Source: Halegenticoccus soli (GTDB lineage Archaea > Halobacteriota > Halobacteria > Halobacteriales > Haloferacaceae). From it: a stretch of DNA of 64,000 nt. Position 1 is the stretch's first letter; the number at the start of each line of letters is the position of its first letter. Location of the stretch: the NCBI RefSeq assembly GCF_002844195.1, contig NZ_PEND01000003.1, forward strand, positions 310,001-374,000, read 5' to 3'. The translations under genes and the position numbers were made by a program. The notes under the pieces were generated by a model. It made no database searches. It worked only from the letters and a program-made list of their open reading frames with translations, and was not told where the DNA came from. Positions 27,604-37,301 of this stretch are shown here, one piece after another.

Positions 27604-28508
27604 TGGCCGCTGACGCGCCCCACCCGACTTTCGAGGGGTACGCCGCGGAGCCCGTTCCGCAGGCCGCCGTCGGCTCGCCAGGCAAGGACGGAGTGCTGGA
27701 GCTGACGTTCGCGGCCACTAGTCGCGGGACGAGGCTCGTCCACGACTACGCGACCGTGCCGTTCCACGTCTCTGGGACGCTCGCTCACGACCCCCATCCC
27801 AACGCCGAAACCGTGTTCGTCCAGTCACCGACCGGCGGTGTCGCGCAGGGCGACCGCCTCGACGTGACCGTGAGGGTCGACTCCGACGCCGTCGCCCATG
27901 TCTCGACCCAGAGTTCGACGAAGGTGCAAACGATGCAACGTAACTACGCCGGCGCGCGCACCGCGCTCTCGGTCGGCAGCGGCGGACACCTCGACTACGT
28001 GCCCGAACCGACGATCCTCCACGAAGGCGCACGCTACTGTCAGGAACTAACGCTCGAACTCGCTGCCGACGCGACGGCCGTCGTCGCAGACGTCGTTGTG
28101 CCCGGCCGACTCGCCCGCGGTGAACGGTTCGACTTCGAGCGGTACCTCTCGCGGGTCCACACCAAGGGACCGGACGGGTCGCTGTTCGAGGACGCCACGC
28201 ACCTCGCGCCCGCCGAGTCTGACCCGACGGCACCGGGCGTCTTCGGCGAATTCGCGGTGTACGGCACAACGTTCGTCGTCGCCCCCGGGCGGAACGCGGC
28301 GGCGTTGAGCGACACCCTGCACGAGGCAGCGTCCGACGCGGACTCGGACGCTCGCGCCGGCGCGACCGAACTCCCCAACGACGCAGGCGTCGCGGTTCGC
28401 GCGCTCGGTGACTGCGCCAATGCGGTTCAGACCGTCTTACACGCCGCTTGGGATTGCGCTCGCCGCGAGTTACTGGACGCGCCGGCACCGGTCGGGAGGA
28501 AGTACTGA
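27603..28508 (+). CDS. ureD: Urease accessory protein UreD
   Basis: A 301-residue UreD/UreH chaperone that scaffolds the activation complex. Family blocks: PTGGVAQGDRLDVTV, STQSSTKVQTMQRNYA, YVPEPTILHEGARY, and the C-terminal GDCANAVQTVLHAAWDCARRELLDAPAPVGRKY. One-base overlap with ureE (TGATG at 28506). Confidence 0.92.
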   Translation: MAADAPHPTFEGYAAEPVPQAAVGSPGKDGVLELTFAATSRGTRLVHDYATVPFHVSGTLAHDPHPNAETVFVQSPTGGVAQGDRLDVTVRVDSDAVAHVSTQSSTKVQTMQRNYAGARTALSVGSGGHLDYVPEPTILHEGARYCQELTLELAADATAVVADVVVPGRLARGERFDFERYLSRVHTKGPDGSLFEDATHLAPAESDPTAPGVFGEFAVYGTTFVVAPGRNAAALSDTLHEAASDADSDARAGATELPNDAGVAVRALGDCANAVQTVLHAAWDCARRELLDAPAPVGRKY

Positions 28509-29161
28509 TGCTGGTCGCCGACGGCTACCTCGGACACCACGACGACCCGGCCATCGTGGACCGATTGGCCGACGCCAACGCGCACCGGGTGGTCCTCTCG
28601 GACACCGACCGGCGTCGCTCGCGCGTCCGCACGGAAACCGACGACGGCCGGGATCTCGGCGTCGTCGTGGCCCGCGACCTCTGCGACGGCGACGTCCTCG
28701 AAACCGAGGAGGGCGACCTGGTCGTGGTCGAACTCGCGCCTGTTGAGGCGTTGGTCCTGGACTTCACCGACGCCGACGTGGGGGCGATCGCGGCGCTGAC
28801 GCTCGGCCACACCCTCGGCAACCGCCACTGGGATCTCGCGATCCGCGGGAGTCGGGCGCTGTTTCCGGTCGCGGACACCTACGAGCGTATGGAGACGATC
28901 GTCGCTGACCTGCTCCCCGACGGTGTGACGGTCCGCTCAGAGACCGTTTCGCCGACGACGTTCGACGAGACGGGAGCAGACCACGCTCACGGCCACGGTC
29001 GCGGTGACGGGGACCACCCGCACGGCGACGAGGGCTACGTCCACACCCACGGCGATGACGGGCACGTTCACACCCACGAGGATGGCGGGCACACGTATGG
29101 CCACAGTCACGGGGACCTCTCGCACGTCCATCCACACAGTGCCGACGGGGATGAGACGTGA
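28508..29161 (+). CDS. ureE: Urease accessory metallochaperone UreE
   Basis: A 217-residue nickel chaperone. Residues 1-75 are the peptide-binding domain, residues 75-145 the metal-binding domain with LGHTLGNRHWDLAIRG. The last 60 residues hold more than fifteen His (AHGHGRGDGDHPHGD, HTHGDDGHVHTHEDGGHTYGHSHGD), a nickel store. The ATG overlaps the ureD stop; the frame upstream of it belongs to ureD sequence read out of frame. Confidence 0.92.
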   Translation: MLVADGYLGHHDDPAIVDRLADANAHRVVLSDTDRRRSRVRTETDDGRDLGVVVARDLCDGDVLETEEGDLVVVELAPVEALVLDFTDADVGAIAALTLGHTLGNRHWDLAIRGSRALFPVADTYERMETIVADLLPDGVTVRSETVSPTTFDETGADHAHGHGRGDGDHPHGDEGYVHTHGDDGHVHTHEDGGHTYGHSHGDLSHVHPHSADGDET

Positions 29162-29847
29162 CCGCGGACGCCACACTGGAGGCGTTTCGGCTCGCCGACT
29201 CATTTCTGCCGGTCGGGACGTACACCGCCTCCTACGGCCTCGAACAGTTCGTCCAAGAGGGGCGCGTGAGCGACGCGACAGACCTCGAAGCGCTGCTTTC
29301 GACGTATCTCGAACGACAGGTCGGTCCGGCCGACCTGATCGCGCTTCGGGCCGCACACGCCACCACCCGTGAGGGCGACGTCGACGCCGCCTGTCGAGTC
29401 GACCGCCGGTTGACTGCGGTGACGCTGGCGGCGGAGTTCCGAAAGAGCGCGGAGCAGTCCGGCGAGCGACTCCTCTCACTCCAGCGGGACCTCCGCGAGG
29501 CGTCATTCCTCAACCAGTACGCTGAGCGCGTCGCCGACGGCGACGCGCCTAGCAACTACGCCGTTGTTCTGGGTGTCGTGACGGGGCTGGCAGATGTCGA
29601 CGAGCGGTCGGCGTGTCTGCTATGCTGTCACGGGTTCGTCACGGGACTCCTGGGGGCCGCCCAGCGGCTGCTGTCACTCGGCCACACCGACGCACAGCGG
29701 ATTCTCGACGATCTGCGGCCGAAGATGATTGCGGCCGTCGACGCGAGCGCCGGCCGGACGCCTGACGACATGATGCCGTTCGCCCCGCTGATCGACGTGA
29801 TCACGGCGAACCACGAACGCGCCGACCGACGGCTGTTCATGAGCTGA
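29158..29847 (+). CDS. ureF: Urease accessory protein UreF
   Basis: A 229-residue all-helical UreF, which binds UreD and acts on UreG. Blocks FRLADSFLPVGTYTASYGLEQFVQEG and HGFVTGLLGAAQRLLSLGHTDAQRIL are characteristic. GTG start overlaps the ureE stop (GTGA at 29158). Last gene of the urease operon. Confidence 0.92.
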   Translation: MTADATLEAFRLADSFLPVGTYTASYGLEQFVQEGRVSDATDLEALLSTYLERQVGPADLIALRAAHATTREGDVDAACRVDRRLTAVTLAAEFRKSAEQSGERLLSLQRDLREASFLNQYAERVADGDAPSNYAVVLGVVTGLADVDERSACLLCCHGFVTGLLGAAQRLLSLGHTDAQRILDDLRPKMIAAVDASAGRTPDDMMPFAPLIDVITANHERADRRLFMS

Positions 29848-30254
29848 TCCCTCCGGATCGCCGGCTGGTCGTCTCGCTTAGGTTCGACGGACGAAGCTCA
29901 CAAGCAGACTACTCCACCTTACTGCTTACCTGACGGCTCGCGGGTAAGGGTAGAGTCTCCTGTTTTGATGACGTGCTTTGCACGGGCCGGAGGGGTGCCC
30001 GAAGAGAGCGCAGTCACTACAGGCGCTAACGGGAGCTTCACCCCGTTCTCCCATCAGACCGCTTTACGTTCAGATGACACTATCTTCCTCCTATTAACAC
30101 CATTCTATCGCTCATTGAAGAAGAGGGCTCAGCACCTCAATTCAACTAGAGAATATAACTAGATTAGATTCTTAGATCGTATCCGAGATAACATGGACAA
30201 AAGCAAAATAAATGAGGCCAATCACATTACGAATGCGACGATGTGGTGAGAGGA
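29848..30254. other. Intergenic region
   Basis: No gene recognised. The sequence becomes AT-rich after about 30070 (leader region of the next small gene). Confidence 0.4.
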
Positions 30255-30458
30255 ATGAAAGAGAGACCAACCGGAAACACGGATGATCCCACTACTGGTA
30301 TAGACGCTGCCGACCAGTACGAACACATCACGATTAGAAACGAAGACAGTATGGTTGAATGTACGATTCTCCCCTGTAACTGCAGCAGTGCAGAGCTGGT
30401 GACCCACTGGCTTACTGCTAGCGGCGACTCGTTTGTCTCCCTTCAAGAGATGCAATAG
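30255..30458 (+). CDS. DUF7511-like small protein
   Basis: A 67-residue protein whose second half, VECTILPCNCSSAELVTHWLTASGDSFVSLQEMQ, has the E-C-T-I-x-P ... L-x3-W ... S-F-V-x-L pattern of a small haloarchaeal family (DUF7511 from memory). The ATG at 30255 follows a GGTGAGAGG purine-rich stretch; a GTG at 30243 is the alternative. Function unknown. Confidence 0.6.
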   Translation: MKERPTGNTDDPTTGIDAADQYEHITIRNEDSMVECTILPCNCSSAELVTHWLTASGDSFVSLQEMQ

Positions 30459-30559
30459 TTCTTTACACATCTGCAACCTACTGAGCTCACCGAATTTGAA
30501 TAGCTTCTTTTAATTCATAATATAAATCGTTATTTTTTGAGATAATTAAAATTGAGGAG

Positions 30560-30673
30560 GTGGTCGAAGGGTTTGAGGTTGAGAAAACGAAACCAATCAA
30601 GGTCTCAAGTCACATCAAAGATACAGAAACTCGACAGCTAAGGGATGAGCTCGTAATTTCAGAGATACGATGA
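30560..30673 (+). CDS. AT-rich remnant ORF (doubtful)
   Basis: A 37-residue frame from GTG 30560 (VVEGFEVEKTKPIKVSSHIKD...) that is also open without a start further upstream. AT-rich compared with its surroundings, so it may be the end of a foreign gene. No family recognised. Confidence 0.25.
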   Translation: MVEGFEVEKTKPIKVSSHIKDTETRQLRDELVISEIR

Positions 30674-30810
30674 GGAAGCCCGGAGTAGGTGACGGAGCTT
30701 ATCCTGAATGCGGATCTTGGAGGGCGGTAAAATATTAGTTCTATAAGGAGTAGGCCTTTATACTTCCATATTAGACCTGTGTACGCAGAATAAGAGATGA
30801 AACTTGGAGC

Positions 30811-31695
30811 ATGAGTAGCAAAAGCGAAACAAAAACGCAGACAAGATACGTGGGGGAAAGCAACGAGTTCCTTTCGAGTCACCTCGAACTTGAGACCACC
30901 CGTGAGGAAATCATTTCGTACATTCGAAATACCGTCGACGACTCTGGAATGTACGGCGCAATTGTCGCTCTGAGTGGTGGCATTGACTCGACACTGACCG
31001 CCGCTCTCGCCGTTGAAGCGCTCGGTAGCGATCGAGTTCTTGGCCTAAGCCTTCCGTGTCACAAAGCAGAGAGCCCTCATGCACACGAGGCCCGCATCAT
31101 GGCGGAAGCGTTAGGAATCGAGTTTTACGAGATTCAACTCCGACCGTTGCTTGATTTCTTTGAGGATATGATTGCCCCGTGGCTTGAACCAGGACCGGCA
31201 GAGCAGGAAGGATTCCATGTTATGGATCAGACGATCGGAAATCTCATTGCTCGACTGCGAATGACCTGCATCTACTATGCGGCGAACAGATGGTCCCGTC
31301 TCGTACTTGGAACAGCGAATCGGTCAGAGTTACTACTAGGGTACTTCACAAAGTACGGTGACGGGGGTGCGGATCTGTACCCGATCGGTGATCTCTATAA
31401 GACCGAAGTCCGCGCCCTCGCTGATCACATCGGTGTGCCGAAGCGGATTATTAGTAAAGATCCCACCGCTGGATTCTGGGCAGGACAGACTGATGCAGAC
31501 GAACTGGGGGCCACCTACGACGTGATTGATCCCCTTTTGAGGCGTACTGTCGATCGAAATGAAAGCCCTGACGTCGCCGCGACGATGCTTGGTGTTGATT
31601 TGGCTACTGCTCGTCGAATCACCTCACTGCACGCTAACACCAGCCACAAACGAACGGTACCGCCGACGCCTAGTACAGTACAGCGCAAAAAGTGA
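30811..31695 (+). CDS. nadE: NAD+ synthetase, ammonia-type
   Basis: A 294-residue NadE that amidates nicotinic acid adenine dinucleotide to NAD+ with ATP. The PP-loop SGGIDST is near residue 54; GTANRSELLLGYFTKYGDGGADLYPIGDLYKTEV and KDPTAGFWAGQTDADELG form the ATP and NaAD sites. No glutaminase domain is present, so ammonia is the direct nitrogen donor. It lies about 1 kb downstream of the urease genes, which produce ammonia; co-regulation is not shown. TATA-like TTTATACTT lies near 30757. Confidence 0.92.
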   Translation: MSSKSETKTQTRYVGESNEFLSSHLELETTREEIISYIRNTVDDSGMYGAIVALSGGIDSTLTAALAVEALGSDRVLGLSLPCHKAESPHAHEARIMAEALGIEFYEIQLRPLLDFFEDMIAPWLEPGPAEQEGFHVMDQTIGNLIARLRMTCIYYAANRWSRLVLGTANRSELLLGYFTKYGDGGADLYPIGDLYKTEVRALADHIGVPKRIISKDPTAGFWAGQTDADELGATYDVIDPLLRRTVDRNESPDVAATMLGVDLATARRITSLHANTSHKRTVPPTPSTVQRKK

Positions 31696-31713
31696 AATCA
31701 AAAGGTGGCGCTC

Positions 31714-32163
31714 TTATGGAGAGTTGCGGAGAGCCCCGATAACGAGGCAGTCGATGGTGAGTTCTGTGATCGGTGGATTCGCCAGTTCCACTGGTTCAAC
31801 CTTGAGTGAGAGTGTCGAGGGAGTCTGTGTCGGAGTTGGATCGAGATCGTTCTCGAGGCAGTAGCGGAATTCGCGCGAGAAATCGACATTGAAGCACTTG
31901 TACTCGCCCGGCCGGCCAAGCTCGCGAATCTGATGAGCAACCGGAAGCGCTGCGTCGACGTTGGTGACCTCGATCGTGAGAACATCTTCGTGGTCGTGGC
32001 GGAATCCCCGTCGCCACTGTTCGATGTAGAGCGAGTCAATCCGTGGAGAAGGTTCAAATCGATCACGGAGAGCAGCGAATCCAAGCGAATCAAGGTCGTC
32101 GCGCACCTGGCGCTGGTTGCAGATGCCAGCGGTGTAGGTTTGGGTGACGACCTGTTTCGCCAT
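31714..32163 (-). pseudogene. tnpB/polB fusion remnant
   Basis: Residues 1-31 (MAKQVVTQTYTAGICNQRQV...) match the N-terminus of a haloarchaeal tnpB. From about residue 33 the frame changes to PSPRIDSLYIEQWRRGFRHDHEDV...CFNVDFSREFRYCLENDLDPTPT, which resembles the N-terminal region of plasmid-type family B polymerases. Neither protein is complete and the frame ends soon after. The join is best explained by recombination or a one-ended insertion. The polymerase C-terminal remnant is at 5990-6958. Confidence 0.6.
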
Positions 32164-32282
32164 GCATAGCCTATGTCATTGAATATACTTAACATCGACC
32201 TATGCGGAGTAAAAGTGAACGTAGACGTGGAATATCCAGTCGGCGGTCGCCGGCGGTTGGCTACTACCATGTCGGATTCACG

Positions 32283-32300
32283 CCCGCCGTAAACGGCGGG
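32283..32300 (+). repeat. IS1341-type terminal hairpin
   Basis: CCCGCCGT, AA, ACGGCGGG preceded by GATTCACG and followed by ATTCTCTCC; nearly identical to the hairpin at 3079-3096. Confidence 0.6.
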
Positions 32301-32529
32301 ATTCTCTCCTTGATGAAGATAGTATCGCGGTACGTCGGGTTAGTACGGCCCATTTGCGGTCACCCCGGCGTTTGCGGTCCAGTCTGTGCCGTCTCGTACA
32401 ACGGCTGTCTCGCTTGGAGGATACACTCCCAGAACGCGAGCGTCGTTTGGAGCTGGCCGCCGCCGACCGGGTGGCACTCAACATCTCCAAACTGCGCTGA
32501 CCGGAGCAGCACTCCGATTTCAAACAGAA

Positions 32530-32679
32530 CGGAATGGAAATTGGAACACTATCGAACGAAGTTTTCGAGAGCTCAAGCGCCGCACATCCCCGTTCTCGCA
32601 CTGGTTCAGCCACATTGAGCCTCAGACCGCTAAAAAGTGGCTCCAAGCATTTGCCGCCTGGTTCAATCCTACAAACTAA
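32530..32679 (+). pseudogene. IS6-type transposase C-terminal remnant
   Basis: The last 49 residues of a DDE transposase: RNGNWNTIERSFRELKRRTS, SHIEPQTAKKWLQAFAAWFN match the end of haloarchaeal IS6-family (ISH-type) transposases, including the Glu of the catalytic triad in NTIERSFRELKRR. The rest of the gene is missing. Confidence 0.7.
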
Positions 32680-32707
32680 ACACGACCGGATAGAGAGGAG
32701 GTAGTGT

Positions 32708-34099
32708 TCAATCTGGGGCGAGGAGGTTGTCTAGCTCCGTGAGGCCGAGTAGTGACCAAGATTCGTCGAGCTGGTCTTCGAGTCCGTCGACGAACCCGCT
32801 TTTCGAGAACAGTGCGAAGCGTTCGTCTCGGTCACTGGGTCCCCACCGTACGTTCGCGGCCTTCGCCCGCAGACTCTCTACCAGTGCGTTGCCGACTGGT
32901 TCCGAGGTCCACTTGCACTCGGCGAAGAGGATCCGGTCGTCGTTCGGCGCAAGGCCAACGATATCGATCTCCTCTTCCCGGTACCACCAGCGACCGACCT
33001 CCGAGTACGGGTCGAACTCACCACGTCGAACCCCCTCCCAGACGGCTTCCTGACACACGTCTTCGAACGTGGCTGCGGTGTGGGTCGACAAATCAGGGGC
33101 AATCGTCCCGTCGTAGACGATATCCGGCGCTTCCTCGATACTCGACCGGTTCGGCTCGACATACCGGAACCAGAAACGGAGGAACTCGTCTGCGACACGG
33201 TACCGTGACCGCTTTGACTTCTTGCCCGACGCAGTCACAGGAACTTCCCGGTCGATGAGTCGGAGCCGGCGAAGCGTCTGTAAATACTTCGACAGCGGGC
33301 CAGAATCGATCCCCGTCGCACCAGCGACCTCGTTCGGCGTCGTGTGCCCCAGCGCGATCGCTTCGAGGATGCTCATGTACCGAGCTGGACTCCGGAGCTC
33401 CGTCCGGAGCAAAAACTCCAGTTCGGTATACAATACCGCTGTCGGCGATAGCACCTGTGATTTGACGTTCTCCGCGAGCGACTGCTCGTAGTCGAATAGT
33501 GTAAGATACATCGGCGTTCCGCCGGTAACCGAGTATGAACGAATTGCATCTGCTATATCGTATTCGATGACATTCCGTGCCTGCAGAAATGAGAACGGCC
33601 GCACGTCGAGCTGTGCCGTTCGACGACCGTATAACGGGCTCTCGTGGCCGAACACCTCCGATTCCATTGTGCTCACATTCGACCCGCACAGAACCAGCAT
33701 CGAATCCGTCTCCTTGAGTTGCTCGTCGACCAACCCCTGCACATAGGATGGAACCGAGTCGTTCTCTGCAACGAGGTACGGGAACTCGTCGATGACAACG
33801 ACCAGAGCTTCGGCATGGAGTTTCTCTCCGAGGTATTCGAACGCCTCGTCCCAGCCGTTAACCCGTGGAATACGCTCGTCGAAATAGTCTGCGACCTGGT
33901 CGACGAACTTCTCGCGCTGGCGACTCTCAGCTCCCTGCGCCGCCAAGAAGTAAATGTGCGGACGGTCAGCACAGAACTCCTTGAGCAGCTCCGTCTTACC
34001 GACACGACGCCGCCCGTAGACGACGAAAAAGTCTGCACCGGGAGACTCGAACGCAGCTGTCAGCGTGTCAAGCTCCTCTTCTCGATTGTAGAAAATCAT
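32708..34099 (-). CDS. AAA ATPase with DUF234 domain
   Basis: A 463-residue archaeal ATPase. Residues 1-200 carry the AAA part: FYNREEELDTL, P-loop YGRRRVGKTELLKEF, Walker B VVVIDEFPYL, and the sensor LCGSNVSTME. Residues 230-300 hold a winged helix (LGHTTPNEVAGATGIDSGPLSKYLQ). The C-terminus from 340 is the DUF234 nuclease-like domain with EIDIVGL and LFAECKWTSE (D-X-V ... E-X-K core). The role may be nucleic-acid processing or defence; it is unproved. ATG 34099 is favoured because GCATAAGT lies about 28 bases before it; two in-frame ATGs lie upstream (34120, 34114). Confidence 0.85.
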   Translation of the reverse strand: MIFYNREEELDTLTAAFESPGADFFVVYGRRRVGKTELLKEFCADRPHIYFLAAQGAESRQREKFVDQVADYFDERIPRVNGWDEAFEYLGEKLHAEALVVVIDEFPYLVAENDSVPSYVQGLVDEQLKETDSMLVLCGSNVSTMESEVFGHESPLYGRRTAQLDVRPFSFLQARNVIEYDIADAIRSYSVTGGTPMYLTLFDYEQSLAENVKSQVLSPTAVLYTELEFLLRTELRSPARYMSILEAIALGHTTPNEVAGATGIDSGPLSKYLQTLRRLRLIDREVPVTASGKKSKRSRYRVADEFLRFWFRYVEPNRSSIEEAPDIVYDGTIAPDLSTHTAATFEDVCQEAVWEGVRRGEFDPYSEVGRWWYREEEIDIVGLAPNDDRILFAECKWTSEPVGNALVESLRAKAANVRWGPSDRDERFALFSKSGFVDGLEDQLDESWSLLGLTELDNLLAPD

Positions 34100-34694
34100 A
34101 CTTTGGATAATCATTACCATGATAATGACTTATGCGTTCCGGGCAACTCCTCGACTAGCATTCACGCAAGAGATGAGGACAAACAACATGGAACACGTGG
34201 AGGGATTAATCCATTGTTCACCGAGGCGAATGAGATAGTGCCGACCAATTTCAATCTAGACTTTGGACGCCGATCGAATCACCTTCGCCAAAATCAGCTG
34301 CTTCCGAGCGTGTTAGTCCGCGTTGTTGCTCCTCGTACGCGTTGCGCCATTCTTCTATAACGGGACGGTTCCCTGCACCGTGGGAAGTACAACGCTCCTG
34401 CATCTGAATCAACGCCAGCGTATTCATCGCGTCGCCAGAAACGACCGCTTGCCCAGGTGTCAGACCAGGTAACCGCGGAGGACATCTTCCCCGGCAGCCT
34501 CAACGGATTTCTCGTTCAGGGGAGTGCAACACGGCATAACATGCGCAGTCTGAACAGGGAGTACGACGGCCCTGAGTCGGTCAGTCGGTGAACGATACGC
34601 GCTCTGTATTCAGCAGGGCAAACTCTACGGATGAGATAAATCTTGGATGGTGTGAAAAAAGTTCAACTCCTGTCGCGTCCTCTCTACGCAGGTT
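34100..34694. other. Intergenic region
   Basis: No clear gene. A plus-strand frame about 34356-34590 is open without a good start. It ends near one dispersed palindrome copy (34587-34616). Confidence 0.4.
34587..34616. repeat. Dispersed palindrome, copy 3
   Basis: GTGAACGATACGCGCTC then TGTATTCAGCA, 79 bases before the DUF1428 start. Confidence 0.5.
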
Positions 34695-35075
34695 ATGGAA
34701 CGATACGTCGATGGTTTCGTCATCCCGGTCCCGACCGAGAAGCTCGATGCGTACCGCGAAATGGCCGACGAGGCCGGAGAACTTTGGATCGAACACGGCG
34801 CCCTCGAGTACTTCGAAGGGATGGGAGACGACATGGAGCCAGACATGGGCGGGATGCAGATACGGGCCTTTCCACAACTCGCCGAAACCGGGGACGACGA
34901 AACGGTCGTGTTCTCATTTATTGTGTTTGAATCGCGGGAGCACCGCGACGAGGTGAACGCGAAGGTCATGGAAGATTCCGCGATGGATCCAGAACAGGTC
35001 GCCGAGGACATGCCGTTCGACCCCAAGCGCATGGCCTACGGCGGCTTCCGCTCCATCGTCAGCTACGAGGGCTGA
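34695..35075 (+). CDS. DUF1428 family protein
   Basis: A 126-residue single-domain protein of the dimeric alpha/beta-barrel type: YVDGFVIPVPTEKLDAYREMADEAG, VVFSFIVFESREHRDEVNAKVM, FDPKRMAYGGFRSIV are the family's conserved blocks. Function unknown. Stand-alone gene. Confidence 0.88.
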   Translation: MERYVDGFVIPVPTEKLDAYREMADEAGELWIEHGALEYFEGMGDDMEPDMGGMQIRAFPQLAETGDDETVVFSFIVFESREHRDEVNAKVMEDSAMDPEQVAEDMPFDPKRMAYGGFRSIVSYEG

Positions 35076-35137
35076 GTGAAGTTTGAGAGGCGTCTTTCGA
35101 CGAGGAAGATACCAATCAGCAGCACCTGCTTAGCTAC

Positions 35138-35383
35138 TCATGCTCGACCGTTAGTCCTGCGCTCATTGGAGTTCACATTGCAGTGTTTCCGACGGCGACA
35201 CTCATCACACTCCCAATACTGAGCGTCAACCTCACTCTCGTTGACGGACGCTAAGTGTGCGAACAACGGCCCATAGTAGTGGCCTTCCGCCTGCGTACCG
35301 TCTTCCGTGTCACGGAGATGGATGTCAGCCCCGCACATCGCACAGCAGCGGACCATTTCACGGCTCGTCTTGGTCTGTAACAT
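35138..35383 (-). CDS. Small zinc-ribbon protein
   Basis: An 81-residue protein with two CxxC knuckles, CAMCGADIHLRD and CDECRRRKHC, spaced about 35 residues apart, the pattern of a small zinc ribbon. Function unknown; family not named. Confidence 0.6.
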   Translation of the reverse strand: MLQTKTSREMVRCCAMCGADIHLRDTEDGTQAEGHYYGPLFAHLASVNESEVDAQYWECDECRRRKHCNVNSNERRTNGRA

Positions 35384-35702
35384 ATCTTACCGACTGACAG
35401 TCATCGGTAAATACTTTCTGTCCAAGAGAATCGTTTCGAAGAGCGGTACGAGGGCGCGCCTTCTCAAATCAGCTCTCTCAGCCAGTACTTTGAAAAAGCG
35501 AACGGACTGAGTTGGATAATTCAGAAAAAGTCTACATAGAGGATCGTGTCGCCAGGTCTAGGTGCTATCAACGGGAGCAGGTAAAGGATGATCTGCAACC
35601 TGGAGATTGCCGGCTTGCAGTTGCTGACTATTTTGCATCGTTTGCGCAGGCACCAGTCGCTGCCGGAATGGCGCTAAATAGCTAGTTGACTCCTCAAACC
35701 TA
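35384..35702. other. Intergenic region
   Basis: No gene recognised; moderately AT-rich upstream of the flavoprotein gene. Confidence 0.4.
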
Positions 35703-37112
35703 TTGGCTCCTGTTATGGCAGTCACATCCCCGGTCAATGAGAGCGCCGTTACTGAGTTTCAGGAGCGGTTTCGGGGGACACTACTTCGTCCGGACGACGA
35801 GGGCTACGATGAGGCTCGGACAATCTGGAACGCGATGATCGATCGCGAACCGGCACTCATCGCCCAGTGTGCGGGCGTCGCAGATGTCATCGCGTCGGTA
35901 ACCTTCGCCCGTGAGAATGATCTCCTCCTGTCAGTCAAGGCTGGTGGACATAACGTCGCCGGGAACGCGATCTGCGATGGCGGCCTCGTGATCGACCTTT
36001 CTCCGATGAGATCAGTACGGATCAATCCCGGTGCGAAAACTGTCCGGGTCGAACCCGGTGTCACGCTGGGGGAACTTGACCATGAGACGCAAGCGTTCGG
36101 GCTTGCCACGCCAGCCGGGATCGTCTCGACGACCGGAGTGGCAGGACTCACGTTGGGTGGTGGATGGGGATGGCTTAGTCGAACGTACGGCCTTACCATC
36201 GACAATCTCCGGTCAGCCGATGTCGTCACCGCTGACGGCGAACTCCTGCACGCGAGTGACAAGGAACATGAGGATCTCTTCTGGGGAATCCGCGGCGGCG
36301 GTGGGAACTTCGGAATCGCCACCTCCTTCGAGTTCGACGCCCACGAAGTTGGTCCGGAGGTTCTAGGCGGGATGATCGTCCATTCGTTCGATGATGCTGC
36401 AGACGTCCTCCGATTTCACCGGGAGTTCACAGCCGGCGCGCCGGACGACCTCTGCTGCTACGCCGCCATCCTGACCGCGCCCCCAGCGCCGTTTCTCCCA
36501 GTGGAGATACACGAAACAACGGTCGTTGCGCTCGTTCTATGCTATTCGGGCCGCATCGAAGAGGGCGAAGAAGTCATCCAACCGCTCCGGGAGTTCGGCG
36601 AACCGATTGTTGATCTTGTCGAACCCCTCCCGTTCACGGCCATGCAGCAGATGTTCGACGAGGAGTTGGGACCGGGCTACCGAAACTACTGGAAGACCCA
36701 ACTGATAGAGCCGCTTCCCGACGAAGCGATCGACATCGTAGTGAAACGCGCTGGCACACTCCCGTCACCGGAAACCCAGATCGTATTAGAACACATTGGC
36801 GGAGAGATCGCGCGGGTTGATCCGGCTGCAACGGCGTATCGCCACCGAAACGTCCCATTTTCGTTTAACATCCTCCCGCGATGGACGGATCCTGAAGACG
36901 ACGACGCAATCATCTCGTGGGCCCAGGAATTCCTGAAAGAGGTTGCACAGTATGCGACGCCGGGGGTCGCGCCGAATTTCCTCAGCCTCGAAGGTGACGA
37001 ACGGGTAAAGGCAGCGTACGGTGCCAATTACGATCGGTTGGTCGAACTCAAGAACAAGTATGACCCCGAGAACCTGTTCCGAATGAATCAGAATATCAAA
37101 CCGAGCGTCTAA
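35703..37112 (+). CDS. FAD-linked oxidoreductase, BBE type (paralogue 1)
   Basis: A 469-residue flavoprotein of the berberine-bridge-enzyme/6-hydroxynicotine-oxidase group. The FAD-binding domain (PP-loop, residues 30-240) has the AGGHNVAG segment whose His binds FAD covalently; TTGVAGLTLGGGWGWLSRTYG and GGGGNFGIATSFEF follow. The usual second anchoring Cys is absent. The C-terminal BBE segment ends YDPENLFRMNQNIKPSV. The substrate is unknown. A closely similar protein is encoded at 54434-55813. A dispersed palindrome follows 50 bases after the stop. Confidence 0.9.
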   Translation: MAPVMAVTSPVNESAVTEFQERFRGTLLRPDDEGYDEARTIWNAMIDREPALIAQCAGVADVIASVTFARENDLLLSVKAGGHNVAGNAICDGGLVIDLSPMRSVRINPGAKTVRVEPGVTLGELDHETQAFGLATPAGIVSTTGVAGLTLGGGWGWLSRTYGLTIDNLRSADVVTADGELLHASDKEHEDLFWGIRGGGGNFGIATSFEFDAHEVGPEVLGGMIVHSFDDAADVLRFHREFTAGAPDDLCCYAAILTAPPAPFLPVEIHETTVVALVLCYSGRIEEGEEVIQPLREFGEPIVDLVEPLPFTAMQQMFDEELGPGYRNYWKTQLIEPLPDEAIDIVVKRAGTLPSPETQIVLEHIGGEIARVDPAATAYRHRNVPFSFNILPRWTDPEDDDAIISWAQEFLKEVAQYATPGVAPNFLSLEGDERVKAAYGANYDRLVELKNKYDPENLFRMNQNIKPSV

Positions 37113-37161
37113 GGGTCGGTCTCCACTCTCCCCCGAAGCGTCCGGGTTATTTTACTGAGGT

Positions 37162-37190
37162 GTGCTGCATTCGCGCCTTCTATTCAGCAC
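37162..37190. repeat. Dispersed palindrome, copy 4
   Basis: GTGCTGCATTCGCGCC on the left and TATTCAGCAC on the right. Confidence 0.55.
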
Positions 37191-37301
37191 GCCCGTCAGA
37201 AGCTCCCATCGAGAGAGCGGTTCACCCGACCCGAAAACGAACACAGCAGGAGATGCAGCTTTACGAAGCGATCGTGCTCGATACGCATCCCCAGCCATTC
37301 A

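Noticed and set aside
27718-28488. 256-residue minus-strand frame
   Set aside because: Arg-rich shadow of ureD.
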